This document shows, piece after piece, positions 1 through 7,988 of a DNA stretch of 64,000 nt (the first letter of the stretch is position 1; each line of letters opens with the position of its first letter). The notes beneath the pieces were generated by a model that worked only from the letters and a program-made list of their open reading frames with translations, did not search any database and was not told the DNA's origin. The stretch is from the NCBI RefSeq assembly GCF_015461845.1, contig NZ_JACOPW010000003.1, positions 620,001 through 684,000 of the forward strand, in the 5' to 3' direction. The stretch is from Pseudomonas mucoides. GTDB lineage: Bacteria; Pseudomonadota; Gammaproteobacteria; Pseudomonadales; Pseudomonadaceae. Made by a program: the position numbers and the translations under genes.

Positions 1-11
1 AGCAACGCGGA

Positions 12-884
12 TTAAAGACTGATCGCCGTCGCCTCAAACCGCACCCGCGGATGAGCAATCCGGTCCTGCGCCCGCACCAGTTCCAGCTCATAGCTGGCAC
101 AGGCCTGAGTCTCCAGCAACACTTCATGCACCGCTGCGGCCGTAAACTCGAATGCAGCGACCAGACTGTCGCCCAACAACACCCGCGCCAGGAACAGCCC
201 GGACGTCAGGTCGCCCACGCCCACCGGCTGACGCGGAAACGCCAGCAGCGGACGCCGCAGATGCCAGCTGCCCTCGGCAGTCACCAACAACATCTCGAAG
301 CCATCCGCCGGTTTGCCGGGGTAATCCAGATGCTTGACCAATACCGCCTTAGGCCCACGCGCCAACAGCGCTCGCGCCATGGCCAGGCAGTCGAACAGTG
401 ACTGCGGTTTGCGTCCAGAGAAGCTGTCCAGTTCCAACTGGTTCGGGCACATGAAGTCAGCCACCGACGCCGCTTCTTCCAGCAGGAAATCGCTGACTTC
501 AGCCGGAACGCTGCAGCCCTTCTCCGGATGGCCCATCACCGGGTCGCACAAATACAGCGCCTTGGGGTTCATCGACTTGATGCGCGCCACGCCGGTCAGG
601 ATCGCCCGGCCCTGAGCCGCACTGCCCAGGTAACCGGACAGCACCGCATCGCAGTTGCCCAGCTCGCCAATCGCGGCAATGCCTTCGACCAACTCAGGGA
701 TCTGGTGCGGCGCCAGCACTTCACCCGTCCACTGGCCGTATTGGGTGTGGTTGGAAAACTGCACGGTGTTGAGCGGCCAGACATTCACCCCGACCCGCTG
801 CATCGGGAAAACCGCGGCGCTGTTGCCAGCGTGGCCGAACACCACGTGGGACTGAATGGCGAGCAGATGGGGCGTACGTTTCAT
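12..884 (-). CDS. pdxY: Pyridoxal kinase PdxY
   Basis: The 290-residue protein matches the usual length and layout of PdxY, a ribokinase-superfamily enzyme that phosphorylates pyridoxal with ATP in the cytosolic vitamin B6 salvage pathway. The N-terminus reads LAIQSHVVFGHAGNSAA, the substrate-binding stretch of pyridoxal kinases, and near residue 222 the GVGDLTSGLF stretch carries the GxGD anion-hole/catalytic aspartate motif. It is a stand-alone minus-strand gene transcribed away from the DUF3301 gene. The gene appears intact, with its stop 12 bases inside the window. Confidence 0.93.
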   Translation of the reverse strand: MKRTPHLLAIQSHVVFGHAGNSAAVFPMQRVGVNVWPLNTVQFSNHTQYGQWTGEVLAPHQIPELVEGIAAIGELGNCDAVLSGYLGSAAQGRAILTGVARIKSMNPKALYLCDPVMGHPEKGCSVPAEVSDFLLEEAASVADFMCPNQLELDSFSGRKPQSLFDCLAMARALLARGPKAVLVKHLDYPGKPADGFEMLLVTAEGSWHLRRPLLAFPRQPVGVGDLTSGLFLARVLLGDSLVAAFEFTAAAVHEVLLETQACASYELELVRAQDRIAHPRVRFEATAISL

Positions 885-1004
885 GCGGTGAGTTTTCCGT
901 AAAACGATTGAAATTCAAGCCGCGCAGTATGCGACGAAAAGCAGCCTGTACGACAGACCAGAGACGCAGTTAAGCTGACACCATCTAGTTGGAGCAACCT
1001 GTTG

Positions 1005-1418
1005 ATGCTGACCCTCGGAAATATCTTCGTGCTGATGTTGCTCGCCACCGGTGGCGCGTGGTTGTGGCACAACCACGGCTTGCGCGAGCGTGCGCTGGAG
1101 CGGGTCAAACAGCATTGCGCCAAGCTCGGCATCGAGTTGCTGGACGGCAACGTGGCCTTGAAAAAGATCGCGTTCATCAAAGATGCCAACGGCCGGCGGC
1201 GCCTGGCTCGCGTGTACAACTTTGAGTTCACCGTGACCGGCGAAACCCGCCACAACGGCACCATCACCCAATTCGGCGCCCACAGCGCGCAGATCGAACT
1301 GGCGCCCTACCCGATGCCGTTCGACGACACGCCTGCGATCGTCGATGTGGTGAAGCCTCGCGCCGAGGTGATCGAGTTGAGCCAGTGGCGGCAAGAACAC
1401 ACCAAGTGGCGCCCTTAA
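1005..1418 (+). CDS. DUF3301 membrane-anchored protein
   Basis: This 137-residue protein starts with one hydrophobic segment (about residues 3-20, TLGNIFVLMLLATGGAWLW) followed by a soluble domain typical of the gammaproteobacterial DUF3301 family, whose function is unknown. I chose ATG at 1005 because GGAG lies about 10 bases upstream; a TTG codon directly before it would add one residue. The stop overlaps the convergent stop of the GTPase gene at 1415 by four bases, so the two transcripts meet tail to tail. Confidence 0.8.
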   Translation: MLTLGNIFVLMLLATGGAWLWHNHGLRERALERVKQHCAKLGIELLDGNVALKKIAFIKDANGRRRLARVYNFEFTVTGETRHNGTITQFGAHSAQIELAPYPMPFDDTPAIVDVVKPRAEVIELSQWRQEHTKWRP

Positions 1419-2380
1419 CTCGACCGACAGTCAGCCAGGGCGCTTTGCAGTGAATCCACTTCCTGCGGCTCGTTGAAAATCAGTTCTATCCGCGAATCCT
1501 GGCGCCATTCGCTGGGCTTCCACTCCAGTACCGAATTATCCAAAGCATTGGCCGACACCCAACCGTCGACGCTGTGGATAACCAGCTTCGCCCGCCGCCA
1601 GGACAGGCTTTCAAGCCACAGCCCGATGCGCGCCACGTCGAACCTCTGGCTCGGGTGCCAACGCCAGCCGATACTCCAGCCACCCTCCTGTTCCTGACTC
1701 AAGCAAATAGGCAGCGCGGGATCCGTCCAGATGGCCGGCAGTTGCGCCAGCCCCTTGGGCACGATGAAGTTATCCACACCCGCTAAGGCCTGAGCCTGGA
1801 GTCCCGGCAAGTGGCTCAATGGCAACTGAGCGTGCTGCGTCCAGTACAGAGGACGCGGCAGTAACGGCGCGGCGATGCGCTGGCGATCATCGGCGTCGAG
1901 ATCTTCCGCCTTGTTCAACACCAACAAGCCGGCGCTGTTCAATGTCTCCTGTTGCGCCGCAGGCAGCGGTTTGCCAGCCGCGAGCGCTTGGGCATCCAGC
2001 ACCAGTACGCAGGGTTGTACCGCCAGTACACCGACCCACGGTGCCTCACTCAACTGCTCAAGCAGCCGGGCCGGATGGCCGAGGCCAGAGGGTTCGATGA
2101 ACAACCGATCCGGCTTGGCCTTGCGCAGCAAGCGCCCAAGCCCGATCTGAAACGGCGCACCATTGACGCAACACAAACAGCCGCCGGCCACTTCGCCCAG
2201 TGCGATACCATCGGCGTCGGAGGTCAGCAGCGCAGCGTCGAGGCCGATCTGCCCGAATTCGTTGATCAACACCGCCCAACGCTCGCCGACCGGCCGCTGC
2301 GTTAACAGGTGCTTGATCAGGCTGGTTTTGCCGGCACCTAATGGACCGGCAATGACGTGAGTGGGAATGTTCTGCAACAT
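1415..2380 (-). CDS. CobW/COG0523-family GTPase (metallochaperone-like)
   Basis: This is a 321-residue G3E-family GTPase. It has a Walker A motif GPLGAGKTS at residues 12-20, the COG0523 metal-binding motif CLCC at about 68-71, an NKxE-type guanine-specificity motif (LNKAEDL), and a CobW C-terminal domain. COG0523 proteins deliver or manage metals, often zinc, when zinc is scarce. It differs clearly from the second COG0523 protein at 3419-4627, being shorter and with a divergent C-terminus. No Zur palindrome is visible in the 27-base gap to the divergent gene at 2408. The metal is inferred from the neighbourhood, not shown by the sequence. Confidence 0.85.
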   Translation of the reverse strand: MLQNIPTHVIAGPLGAGKTSLIKHLLTQRPVGERWAVLINEFGQIGLDAALLTSDADGIALGEVAGGCLCCVNGAPFQIGLGRLLRKAKPDRLFIEPSGLGHPARLLEQLSEAPWVGVLAVQPCVLVLDAQALAAGKPLPAAQQETLNSAGLLVLNKAEDLDADDRQRIAAPLLPRPLYWTQHAQLPLSHLPGLQAQALAGVDNFIVPKGLAQLPAIWTDPALPICLSQEQEGGWSIGWRWHPSQRFDVARIGLWLESLSWRRAKLVIHSVDGWVSANALDNSVLEWKPSEWRQDSRIELIFNEPQEVDSLQSALADCRSS

Positions 2381-2407
2381 GGTCGGTGTTTTCTGAGGAG
2401 GTAAAAG

Positions 2408-2764
2408 ATGCGGTTGATGGGATTGTCGTTACTGCTGGCGCTATGTTCCAGCGAGGTGTTCGCCCAAGCCTGCGTGGTACATACCACATCCGCGAGATTG
2501 GACGTGAAAGTCTGCCAGCAAAACCGCAATATCCCGGAAAAACTCTTCGCCGACGGCTTCTGCCAGCCCAATCTGGCCGGGCAGACCGTCGACGTGCAGT
2601 ATGTTGAGCAATGCCCAACCGGCGCCTTCGGGGTGTGCAGCAACGCTCAAGTCGCCAATATGCCTTACCGGCAGGACATTCACTATTACGGCGTAGCCAC
2701 CGATGCGGCCTATTTGAAGCCGTTTTGCGAAGCGCAGAGCCAAGGCAGCTGGCTCACGCCTTGA
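2408..2764 (+). CDS. Small cysteine-rich secreted protein of unknown function
   Basis: This 118-residue protein begins with a clear Sec signal peptide (RLMGLSLLLALCSSEVFA, cut before QACVV). The mature part of about 98 residues has six cysteines, suggesting three disulfides in the periplasm. A strong ribosome-binding site, GAGGAGGT, precedes the ATG by six bases. It is divergent from the COG0523 GTPase and convergent with the DUF1826 gene. I recognise no catalytic motif. Its place inside a zinc-response cluster is the only functional hint. Confidence 0.75.
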   Translation: MRLMGLSLLLALCSSEVFAQACVVHTTSARLDVKVCQQNRNIPEKLFADGFCQPNLAGQTVDVQYVEQCPTGAFGVCSNAQVANMPYRQDIHYYGVATDAAYLKPFCEAQSQGSWLTP

Positions 2765-2768
2765 GGCG

Positions 2769-3419
2769 TTAGCCGAGCCAATCTAGGGTCAGGATCAATC
2801 GACGCTCACCCGAAGCGAGTTGCGGCGAGCGGTGAATCAGGCCGAAACCCTCGTTGCCGTGCCACTTCTCGCCCTTGAACAGCGCCACGTCCCCGCAGGC
2901 GACCTGCTCGATCAGCGAATCCTCTACAGGCTCAGCCTCAGGCTTACCCAATTGGCGACGATCCATCACGCCCTCTCGCAGCCACTGACTGCCGATACCG
3001 GAGTACGTAGTGATCAACCGCACCGGCACATGATCGACGTGGAAACGCGGGCACATGGCCTTGTCCAGCGCCCGCAAACGCAGGCCGATGCGCTGGACGC
3101 CTAACAAACAGGCAAACGCGCTGACCAGCCACGACACGTCGGCAATGAAGCCCTCATACCCGTGCAGATCGCTGAACCCAGCCGCCAACCCGTGTAGATT
3201 GGGTTCGGCGTCATCGCTGGGCAGCTCCACAACCAGCGACTCGGCTAACGGTACGTTGAGGGACAGCAACAACTGGCCGAAATCGTTGATATGCACCGGA
3301 AGCTGGCGCTGCCAAACGGCGAGGTTTACCTCGTCATCGAGGATTCTCGCGAGCGTTTGCGGCGTTTCGTCCTGGACAGAATGAACGACCGAACGCCGCT
3401 TCAGACTCGGCGCCAACAT
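2769..3419 (-). CDS. DUF1826 protein, coupled to zigA
   Basis: The 216-residue protein belongs to DUF1826, a family that recurrently sits beside zinc-responsive COG0523 genes. An upstream in-frame ATG at 3473 exists, but the start at 3419 is preferred because it forms a TGATG stop/start overlap with zigA, implying translational coupling. The C-terminal part contains the conserved WHGNEGFGLIHRSP stretch and a preceding DVALFKGEKWHG segment, with histidines spaced like those of 2OG/cupin-type folds; that resemblance is my inference. Function is unknown, and Zur control through the zigA promoter is likely. Confidence 0.85.
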   Translation of the reverse strand: MLAPSLKRRSVVHSVQDETPQTLARILDDEVNLAVWQRQLPVHINDFGQLLLSLNVPLAESLVVELPSDDAEPNLHGLAAGFSDLHGYEGFIADVSWLVSAFACLLGVQRIGLRLRALDKAMCPRFHVDHVPVRLITTYSGIGSQWLREGVMDRRQLGKPEAEPVEDSLIEQVACGDVALFKGEKWHGNEGFGLIHRSPQLASGERRLILTLDWLG

Positions 3420-4627
3420 CAGGCGGCGACCTCTTCGTGCCAGGGGCCAAACGGATCTGGCAGCAATCGCCAACCGTCGACACCCAAGGCCATTTCGGCC
3501 TCAGTCAGCAGACAATCATCGAGTTCGGCGGTGAGTTGTGCGAAGTCGATGTTCTGGCCGATGAACACCAATTCCTGGCGGCAATCGCCGGTGGCGGCGG
3601 TCCAGTTCTCCATGATCCCGGCGGTACTTTCTTCATCCTGCGGCCACTGGGTTTTCGGCACAAATCGCCACCAGCGCCCCGCAAAACCATGACGCATCAA
3701 GCCCCCCGCCTGGGACCAGCTGCCCGCGTCCATGGGCTTACTCGCCAACCAGAAAAACCCTTTGGAGCGCAGCAGTTTTCCGTTCACCCAAGGGCGGTCG
3801 ATAAAGCTGAAAAAGCGTTGCGGATGAAAGGGGCGGCGGGCCCGGTAAGCAGTCGAGGCGATGCCATATTCCTCGGTTTCCGGCACATGCTCGCCACGCA
3901 ATTCCTGCAACCAGCCCGGCGCCTGAGCGGCTTTTTCAAAGTCGAAGCGACCGGTATTGAGGATTTTTCCCAGGGGTACTTCGCCCATGACCATGGGAAT
4001 GATGTCTGCCTGCGCGTTGAGGCGTTGAAGAATCGCAATCAGCTCCTCGCGCTCGCGGCGGCTGATCAAGTCGATCTTGCTGATCAGGATGACATCGGCA
4101 AATTCGATCTGCTCGATCAACAGATCAGTGATCGAACGCTCGTCCTCCTCACCCAACGTTTCGCCACGGGACGCAAGGCTTTCGGCGGCCTGATAGTCGA
4201 GCAGGAAGTTCATGCCATCCACCACGGTGACCATAGTGTCGAGCCGCGCGATGTCGGCCAGGCTTTGCCCTTCTTCATCACGGAAGGTAAAGGTTTCCGC
4301 CACGGGCAGCGGTTCGGAAATGCCGGTGGATTCGATCAACAGGTAGTCGAAACGCCCGTCCCTGGCGAGTTTGCTGACTTCTTCGAGCAGGTCTTCGCGC
4401 AAGGTGCAGCAAATGCAGCCGTTGCTCATTTCGATGAGTTTCTCTTCGGCGCGGTTCAGGCTGACATCACGCTGGACCTCGCTGCCATCGATGTTGATCT
4501 CGCTCATATCGTTGACGATGACCGCGACCCGCAAGTTGTCGCGATTGCGCAGGACGTAGTTGAGCAGCGTACTTTTTCCGGCACCGAGAAAGCCCGAGAG
4601 GACGGTCACGGGTAGACGATTGGGCAT
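3419..4627 (-). CDS. zigA: Zinc-starvation GTPase metallochaperone ZigA
   Basis: This is a 402-residue COG0523 GTPase with Walker A GFLGAGKST at residues 12-20, the metal motif CICC at 71-74, a switch-region ESTGISEP stretch, and an SKID guanine-specificity motif, followed by a long CobW_C domain. ZigA-type proteins are GTP-dependent zinc metallochaperones induced by zinc depletion. A perfect Zur-box palindrome lies 50 bases upstream of the start (4677-4691), so repression by Zn-Zur is strongly supported. DUF1826 follows with overlapping codons. In P. aeruginosa dksA2 lies next to this gene; no dksA2 was found in this window. Confidence 0.92.
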   Translation of the reverse strand: MPNRLPVTVLSGFLGAGKSTLLNYVLRNRDNLRVAVIVNDMSEINIDGSEVQRDVSLNRAEEKLIEMSNGCICCTLREDLLEEVSKLARDGRFDYLLIESTGISEPLPVAETFTFRDEEGQSLADIARLDTMVTVVDGMNFLLDYQAAESLASRGETLGEEDERSITDLLIEQIEFADVILISKIDLISRREREELIAILQRLNAQADIIPMVMGEVPLGKILNTGRFDFEKAAQAPGWLQELRGEHVPETEEYGIASTAYRARRPFHPQRFFSFIDRPWVNGKLLRSKGFFWLASKPMDAGSWSQAGGLMRHGFAGRWWRFVPKTQWPQDEESTAGIMENWTAATGDCRQELVFIGQNIDFAQLTAELDDCLLTEAEMALGVDGWRLLPDPFGPWHEEVAA

Positions 4628-4647
4628 CAGATATTCCTCACAAGGAT

Positions 4648-4673
4648 GCCCGGTCGCAGAGTCGGGCTTTTTT
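4648..4673 (+). terminator. Hairpin plus T-run in the zigA leader (plus-strand orientation)
   Basis: A five-base-pair stem, GCCCG/CGGGC (4648-4652 and 4663-4667), is followed by six T on the plus strand. It falls in the zigA 5' leader, so in the zigA transcript it is a hairpin preceded by A residues. On the plus strand it could stop antisense transcription. The stem is short and the call is tentative. Confidence 0.3.
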
Positions 4674-4676
4674 AAA

Positions 4677-4691
4677 TGTTATAGTATAACA
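4677..4691. promoter_or_regulatory. Zur box upstream of zigA
   Basis: TGTTATAGTATAACA is a perfect 15-base palindrome. With its flanks (AAA before it) it matches the gammaproteobacterial Zur consensus GAAATGTTATANTATAACATTTC almost throughout. It lies 50 bases before the zigA start and 80 bases before the plus-strand secreted-protein gene at 4771, so it may control both directions. Confidence 0.88.
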
Positions 4692-4770
4692 ACACAATCA
4701 AGCCACTCTCTTCTTGCCCATGACACCAAAGCGACCGATGCTAAAGGCCGTCCAGTCCCCGAGAAATCCC

Positions 4771-5148
4771 ATGCGTATTGCCCTGAAACTGGCGCTGATG
4801 AGTGTTTCGCTGCTGATGGCCACACAGGCCTGGGCGCAGATTCCGAGCCTGGCCCAATGCACCCGTAGCGCCAATCTGCTGGCCTGCGTGGATGTCGACG
4901 GCAACGCCTACAGCGTCAACACCGTCGGCAGCACGATCTATCTGCGCGGCTTCGAAATGGCGGGCAAGCGCTACTGGGCACAGACCAACAGCCGCTACGG
5001 GCAACTGACCTTTTTCACCGGCATCGCTTCCGACGGCGAGGCCTGGGTTGGCTACAACCGTCGGGTGGGCTGGACCACCATCAATCGCTTCTCCAGTTCG
5101 GGTGGCAGCAGCGCCAAGTTCACCTGCAGCCGGATTACCGGCTGCTAG
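4771..5148 (+). CDS. Small secreted protein of the Zur cluster, unknown function
   Basis: The preferred 125-residue product starts with a Sec signal peptide (RIALKLALMSVSLLMATQAWA) cut before QIPSL. The mature domain holds four cysteines, in QCTRS, LACVD and the C-terminal TCSRITGC. An upstream in-frame ATG at 4714 would put 19 extra polar residues before the signal peptide, so 4771 is the better start, although its ribosome-binding site is weak. It faces zigA across the Zur box and its stop overlaps the amiA stop by four bases. No family with a known activity was recognised. Confidence 0.7.
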   Translation: MRIALKLALMSVSLLMATQAWAQIPSLAQCTRSANLLACVDVDGNAYSVNTVGSTIYLRGFEMAGKRYWAQTNSRYGQLTFFTGIASDGEAWVGYNRRVGWTTINRFSSSGGSSAKFTCSRITGC

Positions 5149-6341
5149 ACCTGCGTTTTTTTCTGCGCTTGTTGCCAGGCGATGTAGCTGTTGGCGGGCG
5201 GATTTTTCTGGAAATAGCGCTGCAACCCTTCGAATAAACCGTCCGCCACGGCCTGTTGATGACGTGCGGTGACCAGTCGCTGGCTGTCGCGAGCGTTGGA
5301 AATGAAGCCGGTCTCCACCAGGATCGACGGCACGTCCGGCGACTTCAACACCGCAAATCCTGCTTGTTCCACGCGCTTTTGATGCAGCGTGGTGATCCCC
5401 GCCAGGCTCCCCAGGACCGTACTGCCCAACTGCAAACTGGCGGCCAGGGTGGCGTTCATCGACATGTCGAGAATGACCCCGGCGAGCATCGGGTCTTTGT
5501 CCTTGAGATTGAGCAAACGAGTGGCGCCCAGCAAATCCGCGCCGTTCTCACGTTGTGCCATGAAGCGCGCCGTGGCCGAGGTCGCACCGCCTTCAGACAA
5601 GCAATACACCGAAGCACCGGAAGCCGTAAGACGCGGGGCTGCGTCCGCATGCACCGAGATGAACATGTCGGCGTTGTGCTTGCGCGCTATCTCTACCCGT
5701 TTGCGCAGCGGAACAAAAAAGTCGTCGTTGCGCACCAGCTTCACGTCAAAGCCCTTTTCGCGTTTTAGACGCTTGGCCAGCAGCTGAGCGATGGACAACA
5801 CCACGTCTTTCTCTCGCTCCCCCTTGGCGCCGACCGCGCCAGGGTCTTTCCCGCCATGACCAGGGTCGACCACCACGATGATGTCGCGTTTGGCGTGCGC
5901 CGTGTCCTGGATCACCTCTGAGGGCACAGCAACGGGCAATGACGCAGCGGACTTCAGATCGAGCACCAGCCTATGGCCTTGCCCCTCCTGCGGCGGGAGC
6001 AAAAAGCTGTTGAGCTGCACCGGGCCGCTGAGGTCGAGGACGATTCGCGTATCCCCCAGACCAAAATGCCCGGAGCGGATCGAGTGGATCACCGTATTGG
6101 CGAGGGATAGCTGACTGAAATCGCCACTGAGGTTGGCGCCACTCAGATCAATGATCAGCCGCTCGGGCGAACTGAGTGAAAAGGTTTTGTAGTGCACCGG
6201 CCCGCTCAGATCAAACACCAATCGCAGCTTGTCATCCGACCGCCACAACCGTGCGTTGCGAATTTGCGTGGCCGAGACACCAAAGGGCAACGCGAAGGCT
6301 GCGCTGGCCAGAATCAGGTTGAGCAAGTGACGTCTGTGCAT
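5145..6341 (-). CDS. amiA: N-acetylmuramoyl-L-alanine amidase (AMIN + Amidase_3), Zur-linked
   Basis: This periplasmic zinc amidase of about 398 residues cleaves the amide bond between MurNAc and L-Ala in peptidoglycan. A signal peptide (HRRHLLNLILASAAFALPFG) leads into an AMIN domain with repeated VFDLSGP/VLDLSGP strands. The catalytic Amidase_3 domain follows, with zinc ligands visible in VVDPGHGGKDPGA, ISVHADA and the catalytic VETGFISN glutamate. The start at 6341 is preferred over 6509 because it places the signal peptide at the N-terminus and lies 40 bases from the Zur box at 6381-6395. No good ribosome-binding site is visible. A zinc-regulated copy may replace a constitutive amidase during zinc shortage. 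Confidence 0.88.
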   Translation of the reverse strand: MHRRHLLNLILASAAFALPFGVSATQIRNARLWRSDDKLRLVFDLSGPVHYKTFSLSSPERLIIDLSGANLSGDFSQLSLANTVIHSIRSGHFGLGDTRIVLDLSGPVQLNSFLLPPQEGQGHRLVLDLKSAASLPVAVPSEVIQDTAHAKRDIIVVVDPGHGGKDPGAVGAKGEREKDVVLSIAQLLAKRLKREKGFDVKLVRNDDFFVPLRKRVEIARKHNADMFISVHADAAPRLTASGASVYCLSEGGATSATARFMAQRENGADLLGATRLLNLKDKDPMLAGVILDMSMNATLAASLQLGSTVLGSLAGITTLHQKRVEQAGFAVLKSPDVPSILVETGFISNARDSQRLVTARHQQAVADGLFEGLQRYFQKNPPANSYIAWQQAQKKTQV

Positions 6342-6380
6342 GAAGAGGACCGCTCGAGAAAAAGGCGTAGTCGAATTTAA

Positions 6381-6395
6381 TGTAATAACATAACA
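6381..6395. promoter_or_regulatory. Zur box between amiA and folE2
   Basis: TGTAATAACATAACA, within AATGTAATAACATAACATG, agrees with the Zur consensus AATGTTATANTATAACATT at all but a few positions. It lies in the divergent gap, 40 bases from amiA and 32 bases from the preferred folE2 start, so one operator could repress both operons. Confidence 0.75.
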
Positions 6396-6426
6396 TGCCA
6401 AATCGATTCCCACGATGGACCTGCTC

Positions 6427-7323
6427 ATGAATGCGCTGACTCTGCCGGATATCGCCGCGCAAGCCTCTCGCCAAGCTCTGCCACTCGACTGGGTGGGCAT
6501 GTGCGGCATTGCTCTTCCTGTTCTGTTCGATGGCCAACGCCTGAGCGCAACAGCAGATGCGGGCGTGAGCCTCGATGACGGAGAGGCACGCGGTATTCAT
6601 ATGTCGCGGTTGTATCTGGCGCTGGAAATGCTCGAGCAGGAAAACCTGACACCGACCTTGTTGCGACGAATCCTGCAAAGTTTTCTCGACAGCCATGAAG
6701 GACTGTCCCGCAACGCTTACTTAAAAATTCACGCTGATTTGCTGCTCAAACGGCCAGCGTTAATCAGCCCGTTGGCCGGTTGGAAAAGCTACCCGGTGAG
6801 CATCGAAGCGCGATTGAAAAACGCGATGTTCCACGTGGAACTAAAAATCGGCGTTGCTTATTCCTCGACTTGCCCGTGTTCAGCGGCACTGTCCCGGCAG
6901 TTGATTCAGCAGCAATTCGTCGATGACTTTGCCAACCAGTCACTGCAACACGCCGATGTATTGGCATGGCTCGGTTCCACAAAAGGCATCGTTGCGACGC
7001 CCCATAGCCAACGCAGCACCGCACATTTGAGCGTGCGTCTGGACGATTATCTGGATGACCTGCCACTGATCACCCTCATCAACGACGCCGAAGCCGCTCT
7101 CGGTACTGCCGTACAAACCGCGGTCAAGCGCGCCGATGAACAAGCCTTCGCCTTGGCCAATGGTCAGAACCTGATGTTCTGCGAAGACGCCGCGCGACGC
7201 CTGAACCTCGCCCTGAAACGCGCACCCGGCATCCACGCCTTTCACGTCCGGGTCATCCACGCCGAAAGCCTGCACGCCCATGATGCCGTTGCCGAAAGCC
7301 GCTGGAATTGGGAGGCTGCATGA
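6427..7323 (+). CDS. folE2: GTP cyclohydrolase I type IB FolE2
   Basis: FolE2 makes 7,8-dihydroneopterin triphosphate from GTP for folate synthesis. Unlike FolE it does not depend strictly on zinc, so it can take over when zinc is short. The protein of about 298 residues carries the family cysteine segment STCPCSAALSRQL and the C-terminal FHVRVIHAESLHAHDA stretch. An in-frame ATG at 6415 would add four residues; 6427 gives the N-terminus MNALTLPDIAA that I recall for Pseudomonas homologues. A Zur box lies 32 bases upstream. It is the first gene of a run continuing through the ABC transporter to the ThrRS-like gene. A parS-like palindrome is embedded at 6827. Confidence 0.93.
   Translation: MNALTLPDIAAQASRQALPLDWVGMCGIALPVLFDGQRLSATADAGVSLDDGEARGIHMSRLYLALEMLEQENLTPTLLRRILQSFLDSHEGLSRNAYLKIHADLLLKRPALISPLAGWKSYPVSIEARLKNAMFHVELKIGVAYSSTCPCSAALSRQLIQQQFVDDFANQSLQHADVLAWLGSTKGIVATPHSQRSTAHLSVRLDDYLDDLPLITLINDAEAALGTAVQTAVKRADEQAFALANGQNLMFCEDAARRLNLALKRAPGIHAFHVRVIHAESLHAHDAVAESRWNWEAA
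6827..6842. other. parS-like ParB-binding palindrome inside folE2
   Basis: TGTTCCACGTGGAACT contains the 14-base perfect palindrome GTTCCACGTGGAAC (6828-6841), matching the parS consensus TGTTCCACGTGGAACA at 15 of 16 positions. parS sites recruit ParB for origin segregation and cluster around oriC. The same 19-base string (with TAAA after it) recurs at 20961. Confidence 0.8.
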
Positions 7324-7988
7324 TCCGTTGCCAGGCATTGCGCTGGGGCGCCCCCGGCCAGCCACTCACACCGCCCGTGGATTTCGAATTGCCCAAGGGA
7401 AGCCTGACCGCCGTGATCGGTGCCAACGGGTCGGGGAAAAGCAGCTTGCTGAAAGTCATCGCAGGATTGCAAAAACCACTCACAGGCAAAATCTTCCTCG
7501 ATGTTCCACGCCAGGGCTCGCTGTCCTTCCTCCCTCAGCAACAACACCTGGACCGGCAATTTCCTATCAGTCTCCAAGAGTTGGTAGCCGCAGGTTTTTG
7601 GGGTAGCAAGCAATCGCCCGAACTGCGCAGCCAACGCCTGAAAACAGTGTTGGAAGATTGGTGCCTCAGCGGTCTGGAGCAACGCCCTTTGATGGCCTTG
7701 TCCGGAGGAGAACTGCAACGCGCCCTGCTCGCCCGATTGAGCCTTGCGCAAACGCCCTTGTTGTTGCTCGATGAACCGCACGCGGCGCTCGACGAACTCG
7801 GTCAATCGCTGCTCTGGAAACATATCCACCAATGGCATGCCGAGGGTCGAACCCTGGTTGTGGTGTGCCATGACCTCGCCGCCGTTCGCCAACACATTCC
7901 ACACACACTGCTGATCAACAGCAGCGGCTGCCTACTCGGGCCTAGTACCGAACTGATCCGCCAACAACCACAAACGCAGGTGGCCTGA
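7320..7988 (+). CDS. Metal (zinc-type) ABC transporter ATP-binding protein
   Basis: This 222-residue ABC ATPase of the ZnuC/manganese-zinc import group has Walker A GANGSGKSS, signature LSGGELQRA, Walker B LLLLDEP and an H-loop histidine in VVCHDLAAV. Translation starts at 7320 in an ATGA overlap with the folE2 stop; the ORF extends five codons upstream without support. It energises import by the permease and binding protein encoded next. Its position behind folE2 and a Zur box points to zinc as substrate, but a second metal such as manganese cannot be excluded from sequence. Confidence 0.9.
   Translation: MIRCQALRWGAPGQPLTPPVDFELPKGSLTAVIGANGSGKSSLLKVIAGLQKPLTGKIFLDVPRQGSLSFLPQQQHLDRQFPISLQELVAAGFWGSKQSPELRSQRLKTVLEDWCLSGLEQRPLMALSGGELQRALLARLSLAQTPLLLLDEPHAALDELGQSLLWKHIHQWHAEGRTLVVVCHDLAAVRQHIPHTLLINSSGCLLGPSTELIRQQPQTQVA

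Noticed and set aside
841..860. Third parS-like CCACGTGG inside pdxY
   Set aside because: Only the inner CCACGTGG matches; the outer bases (ACACCACGTGGGAC) break the 14-base palindrome.
3437..4615. 392-codon plus-strand ORF opposite zigA
   Set aside because: Antisense shadow of zigA; translation has no family pattern and no ribosome-binding site.
5256..5768. 170-codon plus-strand ORF opposite amiA
   Set aside because: Antisense shadow of the amidase gene without support.
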